From Amycolatopsis echigonensis (lineage in GTDB: Bacteria > Actinomycetota > Actinomycetes > Mycobacteriales > Pseudonocardiaceae), in assembly GCF_014174495.1 (NCBI RefSeq), contig NZ_JACJHR010000005.1, forward strand, positions 62,001 through 126,000: a stretch of DNA of 64,000 nt, read 5' to 3'. Position numbers and translations under genes: made by a program. This document shows, piece by piece, positions 7,929 through 16,934 of this stretch; position 1 is the stretch's first letter; every line of letters begins with the position of its first letter. Under the pieces are notes generated by a model, which did no database searches, had not been told where the DNA came from, and saw only the letters and a list, made by a program, of their open reading frames with translations.

Positions 7929-9398
7929 GTGGACACCGATGTCGTGATCAGCGGAGCAGGCCCGACGGGGCTGTTGCTCGGCACCGAACTGGCGCTGGCC
8001 GGAGTGCGGGTCCGGATCCTCGAACGGCAGAAGAGACGGCACGGGCAGTCCCGCGCTCTCACGCTGCATCCGCGCAGCATCGAGATCCTCGAACTGCGCG
8101 GAATCGCCGACCGGTTTCTCGCCCAGGGCCGCACGGTCCCGAGCTGGCATTTCGCTGGGCTCTCCCGAGAACTCGACTTCTCCGTGCTCGACACCCGCCA
8201 CGGCTACACCCTGTTCCTGGAGCAGGCGCGGACCGAGGAATTGCTCGAAGAACGCGCGCGGGAGCTGGGCGTCGAGATCTCCTATGGGCACGAAGTCGGG
8301 TCGCTGACCCAGGACGAGGACGGGGTTGAGGTCGCGGGGATCGGGCCGGACGGGGATTTCCGGCTTCGCGCGGCCTACCTCGTCGGCTGCGACGGCGGCC
8401 GGAGCAAGGTCCGGGAGTCCGCCGGCATCGGTTTCCCCGGCTCCGACGGCACGATGAGTTCCATGCTCGGCGACTTCGCCGTCGTCGACCGGGAGGAGAT
8501 CGCCGCGGCCGGGCGAGTTCCCGTGCTGATCGCTCCGCTTTCCGGAGGGCTGACCCGTCTTGTGGTCACCAGTCCGGAGCGGATGCGCGTCCCGGCAACG
8601 GAACCGGTGACCTTCGACGAGTTCCGCGCGACGCTGGTGGAACTGGCGGGCACGTCCTTCGGGATCGCGGAGCCGCGCTGGCTGTCGCGGTTCGGAAACG
8701 CCACGCGGCTGGCCGAGAACTACCGGTCCGGCCGTGTTTTCCTCGCCGGCGACGCCGCACACGTGCATTTCCCGGCGGCGGGCCAGGGGCTCAACACCGG
8801 TCTGCAGGACGCGATGAACCTCGGCTGGAAACTCGCCGCCGAGATCAACGGCTGGGCGCCGCCGGGCATGCTCGACACCTACCACGCGGAGCGTTACCCG
8901 GTGGGGCGGCTGGTCACCGGCAACACCCAGGCCCAAACGCTGCTGCTGGAACTCACCCTCGTTCCCGACTACCAGCGCCCGGTGGCCGCGCTCCGCGGGC
9001 TGATGGACTCGCTGCTCGAAATACCCGAGGTCAACGCCCGGCTGGCCGGTCTGGTGTCGGCGCTGTCGACGTCCTATGCGGTGCCGGACGGCGACCCCCT
9101 CGTCGGCACCCGCGTGCCCGACCGGCCGCTCGGCCCGGGCGGCGGTCGAGTCTCGGATCTGGTGCACAGCGGCACCTTCGGCTACGTCGGTGACGATGCC
9201 GCGCAGATCGCCGAGGCTTGGAAAGGCCGGATCACGGTCGCCGACTCCCGGCTGGAGAACCTCAGCGAAGCTCTCATCCGGCCGGACGGGCACATCGCGT
9301 GGGTCCGCCGCGAAAACGATCCGCCGGACGCCGCGCTCCGCGAAGCCGCGATCACAGCTTGGGCCGGGGCCCCCGAGCGCGCGGCGGTGCGGCGATGA
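7929..9398 (+). CDS. FAD-dependent aromatic monooxygenase (class A, RdmE/rifampicin-monooxygenase-like)
   Basis: A 489-residue flavoprotein of the PheA/TetX/Rox superfamily. The N-terminal dinucleotide fold (VVISGAGPTGLLLG) comes first, then the DG-type motif (YLVGCDGGRSKVRESAGI) and the FAD-ribityl motif (VFLAGDAAHVHFPAAGQGLN, then TGLQDAMNLGWKLA). A thioredoxin-like tail follows. Such enzymes hydroxylate aromatic polyketides or antibiotics with NAD(P)H and O2. An ATG lies at 7896, but GTG 7929 has GTGGAGG five bases upstream and begins right at the fold, so I prefer it. Its stop overlaps the start of the frameshifted RidA gene (ATGA), indicating a former operon. Confidence 0.92.
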   Translation: MDTDVVISGAGPTGLLLGTELALAGVRVRILERQKRRHGQSRALTLHPRSIEILELRGIADRFLAQGRTVPSWHFAGLSRELDFSVLDTRHGYTLFLEQARTEELLEERARELGVEISYGHEVGSLTQDEDGVEVAGIGPDGDFRLRAAYLVGCDGGRSKVRESAGIGFPGSDGTMSSMLGDFAVVDREEIAAAGRVPVLIAPLSGGLTRLVVTSPERMRVPATEPVTFDEFRATLVELAGTSFGIAEPRWLSRFGNATRLAENYRSGRVFLAGDAAHVHFPAAGQGLNTGLQDAMNLGWKLAAEINGWAPPGMLDTYHAERYPVGRLVTGNTQAQTLLLELTLVPDYQRPVAALRGLMDSLLEIPEVNARLAGLVSALSTSYAVPDGDPLVGTRVPDRPLGPGGGRVSDLVHSGTFGYVGDDAAQIAEAWKGRITVADSRLENLSEALIRPDGHIAWVRRENDPPDAALREAAITAWAGAPERAAVRR

Positions 9399-9783
9399 CC
9401 GAATACCTGACCCCCGCCGGCCTCCACCGCATTCCCGGAGCCTTCACGCCGGTCGTGCGCGTCGCCGACCTCGTTTCCTCTCCGGGCAAGTCGCGTGGGA
9501 CAAGCACGGGAACCTGTGCGGCGACGACCACGTGGCCCAGGTGCGGCAGATCGCGCAGAACCTCGACACCGCGCTCGCCGTCGTCGGTTGCGGACGCCAG
9601 GACATCGTCAAGGAAACCGTCTACGTGGTGGACTACCGCCCCGAACTGATCCCCAGGCTCTTCGGGCCGCTGCGCGAAGGGGCACCCGCGGCTCCGGCGA
9701 GCACCCTGGTCGGCGTCGCGGCGCTGTTCGCTCCCGGCGTGCTGGTCGAGGTCGACGTCATCGCGAAGATGCCCGGGCCATGA
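9395..9783 (+). pseudogene. RidA/YjgF family protein disrupted by a frameshift
   Basis: ATG 9395 overlaps the monooxygenase stop. Frame one gives MTEYLTPAGLHRIPGAFTPV and continues to LV near 9474. The RidA similarity then resumes in another frame as FLSGQVAWDKHGNLCGDD, with DIVKETVYVVDYRPEL and the C-terminal VGVAALFAPGVLVEVDVIAK, to the stop at 9781-9783. Loss of one base in 'gtttcctc' near 9473-9476 explains the break. RidA proteins hydrolyse reactive enamine/imine intermediates. The gene is probably inactive unless the base is a sequencing error. Confidence 0.85.
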
Positions 9784-9890
9784 GCCACCACGTCCTGGTG
9801 CACGGCTCGTGATCCGGCGGCTGGGTATGGGACCGCGACCAGGGACACGCCGTTGCCGCGCCCCTGTTCACCAGTCCTGGCTTGCTGCGG
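9780..9890 (+). pseudogene. alpha/beta-hydrolase (salicylate-esterase-like) remnant with nonsense codon
   Basis: ATG 9780 overlaps the RidA stop and gives MSHHVLVHGS, then TGA at 9810-9812, then SGGWVWDR in the same frame. Intact relatives read VHGSWSGGWVWD, so TGG to TGA has created a stop at the tryptophan. Only a short 'GHAVAAP' echo follows before similarity ends, so the body has been deleted. It was once the third gene of the monooxygenase operon. Confidence 0.7.
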
Positions 9891-10089
9891 CAACCGTCCA
9901 CCGACGCGGCGATGTCGCATGATCCGTCGGGCAGGACAGTGCCGCCGTTCGGGCTGGACCGCTACCTGCTCTTCGGCGACCACGACCTTGAGGCGCGTCT
10001 TGGTCCTCGTCGCGGGCGCGGTCGATCTCGTACACGCGAGGTGAGCTTCCAGCGTCAACCCGCCCGAGGTGGCGGACACCATCGCCCAT
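9891..10089. other. intergenic, no recognisable gene
   Basis: Together with the hydrolase remnant, this forms a ~300-bp stretch between the decayed operon and the amidohydrolase. Open frames on both strands lack family features. I see no clear terminator. Confidence 0.4.
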
Positions 10090-11031
10090 TCAGCTCAGCC
10101 GAGGGAAAAGCGCGCGGGCGTTACCGGAGTCGATCGCGCGGGATTGTTGCGCGGTCAGCCCGCTCTCCGTGTCCAGGATCTCGGTGAAGCGGGTGCCCAC
10201 TTGCGGTGGGGCGTAAGGGAAGTCGCTGCCGTAGAGGATCCGCGCGGGGTCGGCGAACCGAGTGAGCGCGCCGAAGGCGTATTCTCCGGACGACAGTGCG
10301 GTGTCCCAGTAGAAGCTGCGGAATCGGGCCAGGAAGTCCTCGGCCGTGGGCCCGGCGGGGTTCAGCGCGGCCTGCAGCTGGCAGAACCGCAACGCCGCGA
10401 AGGGCACGAAACCGCCTGCGTGCGAAAGGATGATCCGGACGTTCGGGTACCGCTCGGTGATCCCGCGGGCGACCATGTGCACCGCGTTGCGGGTGGTGTC
10501 GAACGGATAGTCCACCAGCGGTCCCGGAACCTCGGGAAGCAGCGGGACGAGCGGGTGCGCGGGATGGATGAAGACCACCGCGCGATGCCGCTCCAGCGCC
10601 TCCCACAGCGGCGCGTAACGGTCGTCGCCCAGATAGACCCCGTCGTAGTTGGAGAGCAGCACCACGCCGTCGGCCCGCAATTCGTCGAGCGCGTAGCCGA
10701 CTTCGGCGACCGCGCCTTCGACGTCCGGCAACGGGACGGTGGCGAACAACCCGAACCGGTCCGGTCGTTCCCGCACCAGCTCCGCGGTGTAGTCGTTCAC
10801 GCGACGGGCCATCTCACGCCGCGCCGCGCCTGGCCAGCCCGCGACGCTCGGGGCGGTGAGCGACAGTACGCTCGTCTCGATGCCGTTGGCGTCCATGAAT
10901 TTCAGGTGGTCGCCGGGCGTCCACGGCGGCAGCGTCCAGCCCGACGGGTCGCCGCCGTGCTGTGCGAGAGCCTCGCCCCAGAACGGAGGGACCAGGTGGG
11001 TGTGGACGTCGATGCGTGCGTGTTCGATCAT
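10090..11031 (-). CDS. amidohydrolase family 2 (ACMSD-like metal-dependent decarboxylase/hydrolase)
   Basis: A 313-residue TIM-barrel amidohydrolase. The metal motif is at the N-terminus (IDVHTHLVPPF, His10/His12), with a central histidine region (VVFIHPAHPL), LSHAGGF in the middle barrel, and YGSDFPYAPP near the C-terminus supplying the conserved aspartate. This order matches PF04909 enzymes such as aminocarboxymuconate-semialdehyde decarboxylase and gamma-resorcylate decarboxylase. The substrate is probably an aromatic or unsaturated acid. It is divergent from the XRE/MmyB-type regulator at 11106, with a 74-bp shared control region. Confidence 0.92.
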   Translation of the reverse strand: MIEHARIDVHTHLVPPFWGEALAQHGGDPSGWTLPPWTPGDHLKFMDANGIETSVLSLTAPSVAGWPGAARREMARRVNDYTAELVRERPDRFGLFATVPLPDVEGAVAEVGYALDELRADGVVLLSNYDGVYLGDDRYAPLWEALERHRAVVFIHPAHPLVPLLPEVPGPLVDYPFDTTRNAVHMVARGITERYPNVRIILSHAGGFVPFAALRFCQLQAALNPAGPTAEDFLARFRSFYWDTALSSGEYAFGALTRFADPARILYGSDFPYAPPQVGTRFTEILDTESGLTAQQSRAIDSGNARALFPRLS

Positions 11032-11105
11032 GTCTCCACCGTCGCTCCCCGCGGCCGGGCGCGGGAGGGGAAGAATCCGATCCCCCTCCCCCGGGCACCG
11101 CGCTG

Positions 11106-11870
11106 ATGGCGCGCGACCCTCGGCTCGCCCAGCTCGGCGCGTTCCTTCACGCGCGCCGCGACGAAACCCCGCCGCCCGCCTCCGCTGAATCGGAACGGCG
11201 GCAGGTGCCGGGTCTTCGGCGGGGCGAGGTCGCGGCGCTGGCGTTCGTCAGCACCGAGTACTACACGAGAATCGAGCAGGGCCGGGTCCTGCCGAGCACC
11301 GACGTGATCCGGCGCATCGCCGGCGCGCTCGGGCTCGACGCGGACCAGACGCGGTACGCGCTGGATCTCGTCGCCGTCGCCGACCCGCCTCCGGCGAACC
11401 CCGAGCCGAGCGATCCGCTGCGCCGCCTCGTCGAGCGGATGGGCGAGGTGCCGGCGATCCTCGTCGGACCGGCGACGTCAGTCCTGGCCTGGAACTCCGC
11501 CGCCGCACGGCTGCTGACCGATTTCGGCGCGGTGCCGCCGGAAGGCCGCCGGTACGTGCAGATGCTGTTCACCGATCCGGTGTTCCAGAGCCGGTTCGCG
11601 GACCTGGAAGCGATGCGGCGCACCGTGATCGGCATCGTGCGCGCGAGCACCCCGGCGGGTCCGCCGTCCGGGGACTGGATCGACGAGCTGCTCCGGACCG
11701 ACCCCTGCTTCAAGGCTCTCTGGGAACGCAACGACGTCGTCCGGCCGCACACCCGTCTCCGGGTGCGGCTCCGGCTGCCGGGCGGGGTCGAGGAGACGTG
11801 GGACCAGGTGGTGCTGCAGGTGGTCGACGATGCCCATCAGCGGCTGATCGCGTTCGTCCCGGCCGGGTAG
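11106..11870 (+). CDS. XRE-type helix-turn-helix regulator with MmyB-like C-terminal domain
   Basis: A 254-residue regulator. The XRE HTH is at residues ~12-75 (VPGLRRGEVAALAFVSTEYY, then TRIEQGRVLPSTDVIRRIA). The C-terminal PAS-like, fatty-acid-binding MmyB domain runs from ~95 (AILVGPATSVLAWNSAAARL, WERNDVVRPH, GVEETWDQVVLQVV). The long frame begins upstream at 10962, but ATG 11106 matches the family start. MmyB-type regulators in actinomycetes usually sit beside one oxidoreductase or hydrolase; here the amidohydrolase is divergent and is the likely target. Confidence 0.93.
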   Translation: MARDPRLAQLGAFLHARRDETPPPASAESERRQVPGLRRGEVAALAFVSTEYYTRIEQGRVLPSTDVIRRIAGALGLDADQTRYALDLVAVADPPPANPEPSDPLRRLVERMGEVPAILVGPATSVLAWNSAAARLLTDFGAVPPEGRRYVQMLFTDPVFQSRFADLEAMRRTVIGIVRASTPAGPPSGDWIDELLRTDPCFKALWERNDVVRPHTRLRVRLRLPGGVEETWDQVVLQVVDDAHQRLIAFVPAG

Positions 11871-11893
11871 CGGCCTGGCGAGGGCGCGGGTCC

Positions 11894-12745
11894 TCAGAAC
11901 AGCGTCGCGGGCTCCACCGGCTCCGGCTCGGGCAATGCCTCCAGGCTGGGCACCAATGCCCGTACCTCGGCATGGAACCGGCGGGCGAGCGCCGGGGCTT
12001 CGTCGTTGTCGGGCGTGTGCAGGAAGACCGTCGGCGAGCGGCCTTCGCGCAGCCAGCCGGCGACCACCTCGGTCCACGGCTGCCAGCCTTCGACCGTCTC
12101 CTCCACCGAGTCCCGGCCCAGGTAACGGACGACCGGCCGGTCGGTCAGCGCCCGCGTCCGGCGCGGCAGCCGCGGTTTCTTGGCCCAGGCGTCCTGCTCG
12201 GCCTCGCTGGTCGGCGGGCTCTGGAAAAAGACCGTGGTGTCGAACGGCACCCACTCGGCGTCCGCGGCGCCGAGCGTCCCCTCCAGCAGCGAGGTCGCGC
12301 TGGCGTCGGTGAAGAACTCGGGGTGCCGGACCTCCACGGCGCGCCGCAGGTTGGCCGGGAGGCGACGCAGGAAGCGGCCGAGGACGTCGACGTCCGAAGG
12401 GCCGAACGAGCCGGGCATCTGGGTCCACAGGACCGCCCGCTCGCCGAGGGGTTCGATCGCGTCCAGGAACGCCCGCATCTCGGTCTCGACCCCGGCGAAC
12501 CGGCGCTCGTGCGTGACGGCCTTGGGCACCTTGACCACGAACCGGAAGCCGGGGCCGGTCTGCTGCGCCCAGGTCTCGACGGTGGTCCGGGCGGGAGTCG
12601 CGTAGAAGGTGGTGTTGCCTTCGACCGCGTTGCACCAGCCCGCATAGGCCCGCAGCCGTTCCTTCGGCGGCAGCGACTGCGGCAGGAACCGCCCTGGCCA
12701 CGCCTTGTGCGTCCACATCGCGCAGCCGACATGAAGCCGTGCCAC
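11894..12745 (-). CDS. DUF72 domain-containing protein
   Basis: A 283-residue member of the DUF72 TIM-barrel family of unknown activity. The N-terminal LHVGCAMWTHKAWPGRFLP, the VEGNTTFYATPARTTVETWA block, FRFVVKVPKAVTHERR and the C-terminal VFLHTPDNDEAP are characteristic. It lies downstream of the small gene at 12817-13146 in the same direction (71-bp gap), so the two may be cotranscribed and share the putative LexA box at 13211. The biochemical role is unknown; structural similarity suggests a nucleic-acid or sugar-phosphate enzyme, but that is speculation. Confidence 0.92.
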   Translation of the reverse strand: MARLHVGCAMWTHKAWPGRFLPQSLPPKERLRAYAGWCNAVEGNTTFYATPARTTVETWAQQTGPGFRFVVKVPKAVTHERRFAGVETEMRAFLDAIEPLGERAVLWTQMPGSFGPSDVDVLGRFLRRLPANLRRAVEVRHPEFFTDASATSLLEGTLGAADAEWVPFDTTVFFQSPPTSEAEQDAWAKKPRLPRRTRALTDRPVVRYLGRDSVEETVEGWQPWTEVVAGWLREGRSPTVFLHTPDNDEAPALARRFHAEVRALVPSLEALPEPEPVEPATLF

Positions 12746-12816
12746 TGGTCGTCCGCTCCCCTCGCTCGCAAGGGGAAATTACTACTTTGTCGGGGGTTTC
12801 CGCGCACGGCCCTTCA

Positions 12817-13146
12817 TCACCCGTGGGTCCGGGGCCGGTAGCCGCCGTACTGGTGCCGCCGGGCGGGTCCTCGCCGCCGGAGCAGGTGCGCGGGCACGTA
12901 GTGGCTGACCGGCCGCGACCACTGGTCGTCGGCGGTGACGAGCTGGTAGGTGACCCAGCCGAGCAGCCCGCCGTCCTCGCGGCGCGCCCATTCGAACAGC
13001 AGCCCAGGGTGCTCGGACTCGATCCGCAGCCCGGCCCGGTCGCGCGGCGCGAGGATCTCGGTGCCGAGCACGAGCAGCTTGCGCACGCCCACCCACACCG
13101 GAATCGGCGGATCCACTTTCCGCACCGTCGACGGCCACTCGTTCAC
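12817..13146 (-). CDS. small conserved hypothetical protein, 109 aa
   Basis: Family not recognised. The protein reads as compact beta-rich sequence (VDPPIPVWVGVRKLLVLGTE, LRIESEHPGLLFEWARR, GGLLGWVTYQLV) with a basic tail (RRRGPARRHQYGG). Its start is GTG 13146 with a GAGG very close by, so the exact start is uncertain. A TCGAAC-N4-GTTCG element lies 65 bp upstream, which would place it under SOS control if LexA binds. The DUF72 gene follows downstream. Confidence 0.7.
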   Translation of the reverse strand: MNEWPSTVRKVDPPIPVWVGVRKLLVLGTEILAPRDRAGLRIESEHPGLLFEWARREDGGLLGWVTYQLVTADDQWSRPVSHYVPAHLLRRRGPARRHQYGGYRPRTHG

Positions 13147-13210
13147 CTCAGGTCACCTGCTCGCTTCCACGCTCCGGGCCGTCCGCGTTCCCGGCGGTCC
13201 GGAAGGGGAG

Positions 13211-13226
13211 TCGAACATGTGTTCGC
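13211..13226. promoter_or_regulatory. putative LexA (SOS) box
   Basis: TCGAACATGTGTTCGC matches the actinobacterial LexA consensus TCGAAC-N4-GTTCGA at all but the last base. It lies 65 bp upstream of the minus-strand gene 12817-13146 and about 180 bp upstream of the plus-strand epimerase, so the small gene and DUF72 partner are the more likely targets. The consensus is established knowledge; binding is inferred. Confidence 0.6.
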
Positions 13227-13403
13227 ATAAGGTGTCAACTCGGCCCAGGCAACAGTGGGTGACCAGGCAATTCCGGCATCCGCCGCCGGTGCTGGACAGC
13301 CCGGGTTTCGGCGGTGCCGCAGTGTGCGCGACGGCACACGCGCGGGTCCAGGGGAAGCGGCCGGGGCGGGTTTCCGCGTGGGCGGAGCGGGTAAACGGCC
13401 CGC

Positions 13404-14474
13404 ATGCGGATCGTGATCACAGGCGCCAGCGGCAACGTCGGCACCGCGCTGCTGCGCGCCCTGGAACCCGGCCACGAGATCACCGGCATCGCCCGCCGGG
13501 TGCCGGATCGCGCCGCTGAGCCGTATTCGCGCGCGGAGTGGCATTCGGTGGACGTCGGAGCGCCGGGGGCCGACGAGGTGTTGACCGAACTCTTCGCCGG
13601 CGCGGACGCAGTCGTGCACCTGGCGTGGGCCATCTCCCCCGCGTGGGGCGACCCGCCGATGGCGCGCACCAACGAAGGCGGCACCGCGAACGTGCTGAAA
13701 GCCGTCAGCAACGCGGGCGTCGGGCACCTGGTATGCGCGTCGTCGGCGGCGGCCTACGCGCCCGAGCCGAACGACGAAAAAGTCACCGAGGACTGGCCGT
13801 GCCGCGGGATCGCGGCCAGCGCGTACAGCCGCGGCAAAGCGGACCTGGAGGAAGCGCTGGACCTGTTCACGTCCGCCCATCCCGACGTCGCCGTCGCGTG
13901 GATGCGTCCGTGCGCGATCCTGCAGCGGCGCGCGGCCGGGGAATTCACCCGGTGGCTCCTCCCGCCTGTACTGCCGCCCCGGCTGGTCGGCGGCCGGTTC
14001 TCTCCGGTCCCGTTGTGGCAGGGCTTGCGGTTGCAGGCCGTGCACACCGACGACGTCGCCGAAGCGTTCCGGCTGGCCCTCGAGCAGCGCGCGGTCGGCC
14101 CCTTCAACCTCGCCGCCGACGACGTGCTCGACGCGGCCGCGTTCGCGCACGCGGTAGGCGGCACCCGGGTCGCGGTGCCGAAGCCGGTCGCGCGGACGGC
14201 GGCTCGCGCGGCGTGGCTCGCCGGACTTCAGCCGTTGCATCCGGGCTGGCTCGAACTCGCCGACCGCGCCGCGCTGGTCGACGCCTCGCGGGCGCGGCTC
14301 GTGCTCGGCTGGAGGCCGCGGTACAGCTCGGCCGAAGCGGTCGAGGACCTGGTCGCCGGGATGCGCCGGAAAGAGGGCGCGCCGTCGGCCCCGCTCGCGT
14401 CGGCGCGGCCCGGCCTGCTCGACCGCGCGCGGGCGCTCGGCAGGGGCCGTCCGACCCGTCAGTCGCAGGCCTGA
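13404..14474 (+). CDS. NAD-dependent epimerase/dehydratase (extended SDR)
   Basis: A 356-residue extended short-chain dehydrogenase. The Rossmann motif is at residues 7-13 (ITGASGNVGTALL), with the conserved DAVVHLAW strand, VCASSAAAYAPE, and an SAYSRGKADLEEAL segment carrying the Tyr/Ser-xxx-Lys catalytic region. A substrate-binding C-terminal part follows. The substrate is unknown. The next gene begins 4 bp downstream, so the two flavin/NAD enzymes are surely one transcript. Together with the SRPBCC gene they form a small redox or terpenoid-lipid-like module of unknown product. Confidence 0.92.
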   Translation: MRIVITGASGNVGTALLRALEPGHEITGIARRVPDRAAEPYSRAEWHSVDVGAPGADEVLTELFAGADAVVHLAWAISPAWGDPPMARTNEGGTANVLKAVSNAGVGHLVCASSAAAYAPEPNDEKVTEDWPCRGIAASAYSRGKADLEEALDLFTSAHPDVAVAWMRPCAILQRRAAGEFTRWLLPPVLPPRLVGGRFSPVPLWQGLRLQAVHTDDVAEAFRLALEQRAVGPFNLAADDVLDAAAFAHAVGGTRVAVPKPVARTAARAAWLAGLQPLHPGWLELADRAALVDASRARLVLGWRPRYSSAEAVEDLVAGMRRKEGAPSAPLASARPGLLDRARALGRGRPTRQSQA

Positions 14475-14478
14475 GCCC

Positions 14479-16059
14479 GTGCACACCGCCGACGCGATCG
14501 TCATCGGGGCCGGGCACAACGGCCTCGTCGCGGCGAATCTTCTCGCCGACGAAGGCTGGGACGTCGTTGTCCTGGAAGAACAACCGGTTCCGGGCGGGGC
14601 GTTGCGCACCGAGGAAATCACCGCGCCCGGTTTCCGCTCGGATCTGTGCGCCGCGTTTTTCCCGCTCGGCGCGGCGTCCCCCGTGCTGCGCGGCCTCGAT
14701 CTGACCGCGCACGGCCTGCGCTGGCTCCGCGCACCGGACGCGCTCGCGCACGTCTTCCCGGACGACCGCTGTGCCGTTCTTTCCCGCGACCTCGACCGCA
14801 CCGCGGAATCGGTCGCACAGTTCGCTCCCGGCGACGCCCGCGCATGGCGGGATCTTTTCTCGCAATGGCAAGGGTTCCGCGACGAATTCCTGGACGCGCT
14901 GTTCACGCCGTTCCCGCCGCTGCGGGCCGGTGCCCGGTTCCTGCGTCGCACCGGAACGGCCGAGCTGCTGCGGCTCGCGCGGATGCTGACGCTGCCCGCC
15001 CGCCGCTTCGCGCGTGAACGTTTCGACGGCGAGGGCGCTCGGCTGCTGTTGTCCGGAAACGCCGCGCACAGCGACCTTTCCGTCGACAATGCCGGGAGCG
15101 CGGTTTTCGGCTGGCTGCTGGGGATGCTGGCCCAGGACGTCGGATTCCCGGTGCCCGAGGGCGGCGCGAGCGAACTGGTGGCCGCGCTGACGCGCAGGCT
15201 CCGCTCCAAGGGCGGGTCTGTCCATTGCGGAGTCGCCGTGACGGAGGTGCTGGTGGCGCGCGGCAAGGCGGTCGGCGTGCGGTGCCCGGACGGCGAACCG
15301 ATCCGGGCCCGCAAGGCAGTGCTGGCCGACGTCACGGCGGAGACGTTGTACGGCAAGCTCGTCGCGCCGGATCGGCTGCCCTCGCGGTTGCTGTCGGATC
15401 TCCGGGTGTTCGAATGGGACAGCGCGACGGTGAAGGTCGACTGGGCGTTGTCCGAGCCGATCCCGTGGACCGCGAAGGACGCACGTGGCGCGGGGACCGT
15501 CCATTTAGGCTGCGACGAGGACGGATTGTCCGCTTTCGGTGCGGAATTAGCGCGGGAGCGCGTGCCCGAGCAGCCGTTTCTGCTGCTGGGCCAGATGACG
15601 ACGGCGGACCCGACGCGGTCCCCGGCCGGCACGGAATCCGTGTGGGCCTACACGCACGTCCCGCGCGGCAGCGACCAAAACACGGTGCGGCGGCAGGCCG
15701 AACGGATCGAGGCGACGGTCGAGCGCAACGCACCCGGATTCCGGGACTTGATCTCGGCCCGCCGCGTGCAGGGCCCGGCCGACCTGGCCGGCCACGACGC
15801 GAATCTCGTCGGCGGCGCGGTCAACGGCGGCACGACGGCGATCCACCAGCAGCTGTTCTTCCGCCCGGTGCCGGGTCTCGGCCGGGCCGACACGCCGATC
15901 GACCGGTTGTACCTCGCCAGCGCCGCGGCCCATCCGGGCGGGGCGGTCCACGGCGGGCCGGGCGCGAACGCAGCCCGCGCCGCCCTGGCCCGCAACCATC
16001 CGCTGGGCCCGGGATACGCCGCGGTGATCCGCGCGGCGAACCGGGCCGTCTATCGCTGA
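14479..16059 (+). CDS. phytoene-desaturase-like FAD/NAD(P)-dependent oxidoreductase
   Basis: A 526-residue flavin oxidoreductase. The FAD fold is at residues ~5-45 (AIVIGAGHNGLVAANLLADE, then GWDVVVLEEQ, PGGALRTEE). The C-terminal FAD-closing motif (DRLYLASAAAHPGGAVHGGP, then GANAARAAL) is the pattern of carotenoid desaturase/isomerase-type and COG1233 proteins. Start is GTG 14479, immediately after the epimerase stop. No carotenoid synthase genes are nearby, so a specific pigment role is not supported. Its 3' end overlaps the convergent SRPBCC gene by 10 bp. Confidence 0.9.
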   Translation: MHTADAIVIGAGHNGLVAANLLADEGWDVVVLEEQPVPGGALRTEEITAPGFRSDLCAAFFPLGAASPVLRGLDLTAHGLRWLRAPDALAHVFPDDRCAVLSRDLDRTAESVAQFAPGDARAWRDLFSQWQGFRDEFLDALFTPFPPLRAGARFLRRTGTAELLRLARMLTLPARRFARERFDGEGARLLLSGNAAHSDLSVDNAGSAVFGWLLGMLAQDVGFPVPEGGASELVAALTRRLRSKGGSVHCGVAVTEVLVARGKAVGVRCPDGEPIRARKAVLADVTAETLYGKLVAPDRLPSRLLSDLRVFEWDSATVKVDWALSEPIPWTAKDARGAGTVHLGCDEDGLSAFGAELARERVPEQPFLLLGQMTTADPTRSPAGTESVWAYTHVPRGSDQNTVRRQAERIEATVERNAPGFRDLISARRVQGPADLAGHDANLVGGAVNGGTTAIHQQLFFRPVPGLGRADTPIDRLYLASAAAHPGGAVHGGPGANAARAALARNHPLGPGYAAVIRAANRAVYR

Positions 16060-16514
16060 CCCGGCTCCCCAGTCCCCCGCCAACGCCCGAGCGCCAACGC
16101 CGACAACCGCGCCAGCGACTCCCTGTTGCGAGGCCCGAGCACCACGGCCTGCAAGCTTTCCGGCACCAAGCTGCCCGCCCCGCTGGTCACCCGCTCGGCC
16201 ATCCGGACCGTCGTGTCGCCCGCCCCGTTCGAGTCCAGCGACAGCTCGATCCTGGCCGTCCCGAGCGCGCCGCCCCGAGCCTCCAGCTCCAGGGAAACCC
16301 CGGGTTCGACCGCCAGCACCACCGTGGTGTCGTCCAGTTGCAGCGGCCACGCCCCGACGCTGTGGTGGATCCGCGCGCCCACCTGGGGCCAGCTCGCGTC
16401 GACATCGCGGATGTGGCAGCTGCCCACGACCCAGCCGGAGTAGGACCAGCCGTCCGCCAGTACCTCGAACACCGCTTCCGGCGGCGCTGGCACCGTCCGG
16501 CTCACCTCGACCAT
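16050..16514 (-). CDS. SRPBCC family (polyketide cyclase/START-like) protein
   Basis: A 154-residue helix-grip protein. It starts VEVSRTVPAPPEAVFEVLAD, typical of the first strand and helix of SRPBCC, and ends with the long C-terminal helix (RNRESLARLSALALGRWR). This fold binds hydrophobic ligands. ATG 16514 is preceded by GAGGAGGAG. The frame upstream to 16916 is not supported. It runs opposite to the FAD enzyme with overlapping 3' ends. Confidence 0.87.
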   Translation of the reverse strand: MVEVSRTVPAPPEAVFEVLADGWSYSGWVVGSCHIRDVDASWPQVGARIHHSVGAWPLQLDDTTVVLAVEPGVSLELEARGGALGTARIELSLDSNGAGDTTVRMAERVTSGAGSLVPESLQAVVLGPRNRESLARLSALALGRWRGTGEPGQR

Positions 16515-16934
16515 GTGTCTCCTCCTCGTCTCCCGCCGGATTCCCCCGGACGGGAGGGGCAAACTCCGGGGCTGCCCGCTCGGAAATCCGGGATGTCGGG
16601 CCGCGCGAGGGGGTACGACGGTGGACGGCCAGCACCGGCAGCCGCGTCGGCTGGGCGCGGAAGGTGCGCCTCGCCTGCGTGGAAACAACGGACCAGGTCG
16701 ACGCGGAGATCCGGCGACCCGTGGGCGGCCGCGCTGAGACGGCGGGGCGGATTGAGCGGCGATCACGGATAGGCGTCCGGGTGTCCCGTATGCGCAGACC
16801 GCGAGTTTTGCCGGCCACCGCCGCAGATCGCTCCGAATTGATGAACCTCGGACCCTATCGCGGGCCGGAGCGGGAGCGCACCACAGAGCCTGGCACCGAC
16901 CGGACGCATCCCCCAACCCGAGCGGGAACCAACA
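16515..16934. other. intergenic region, no gene seen
   Basis: 420 bp between divergent starts (SRPBCC and the Acg-type gene). Frames here are shadows with no ribosome binding site or family match. It should contain both promoters. I looked for a DosR-type box (GGGACT...AGTCCC), which Acg relatives carry in mycobacteria, and did not find one. Confidence 0.4.

Noticed and set aside
16515..16934. DosR box upstream of the Acg-type gene
   Set aside because: No GGGACT...AGTCCC dyad present.
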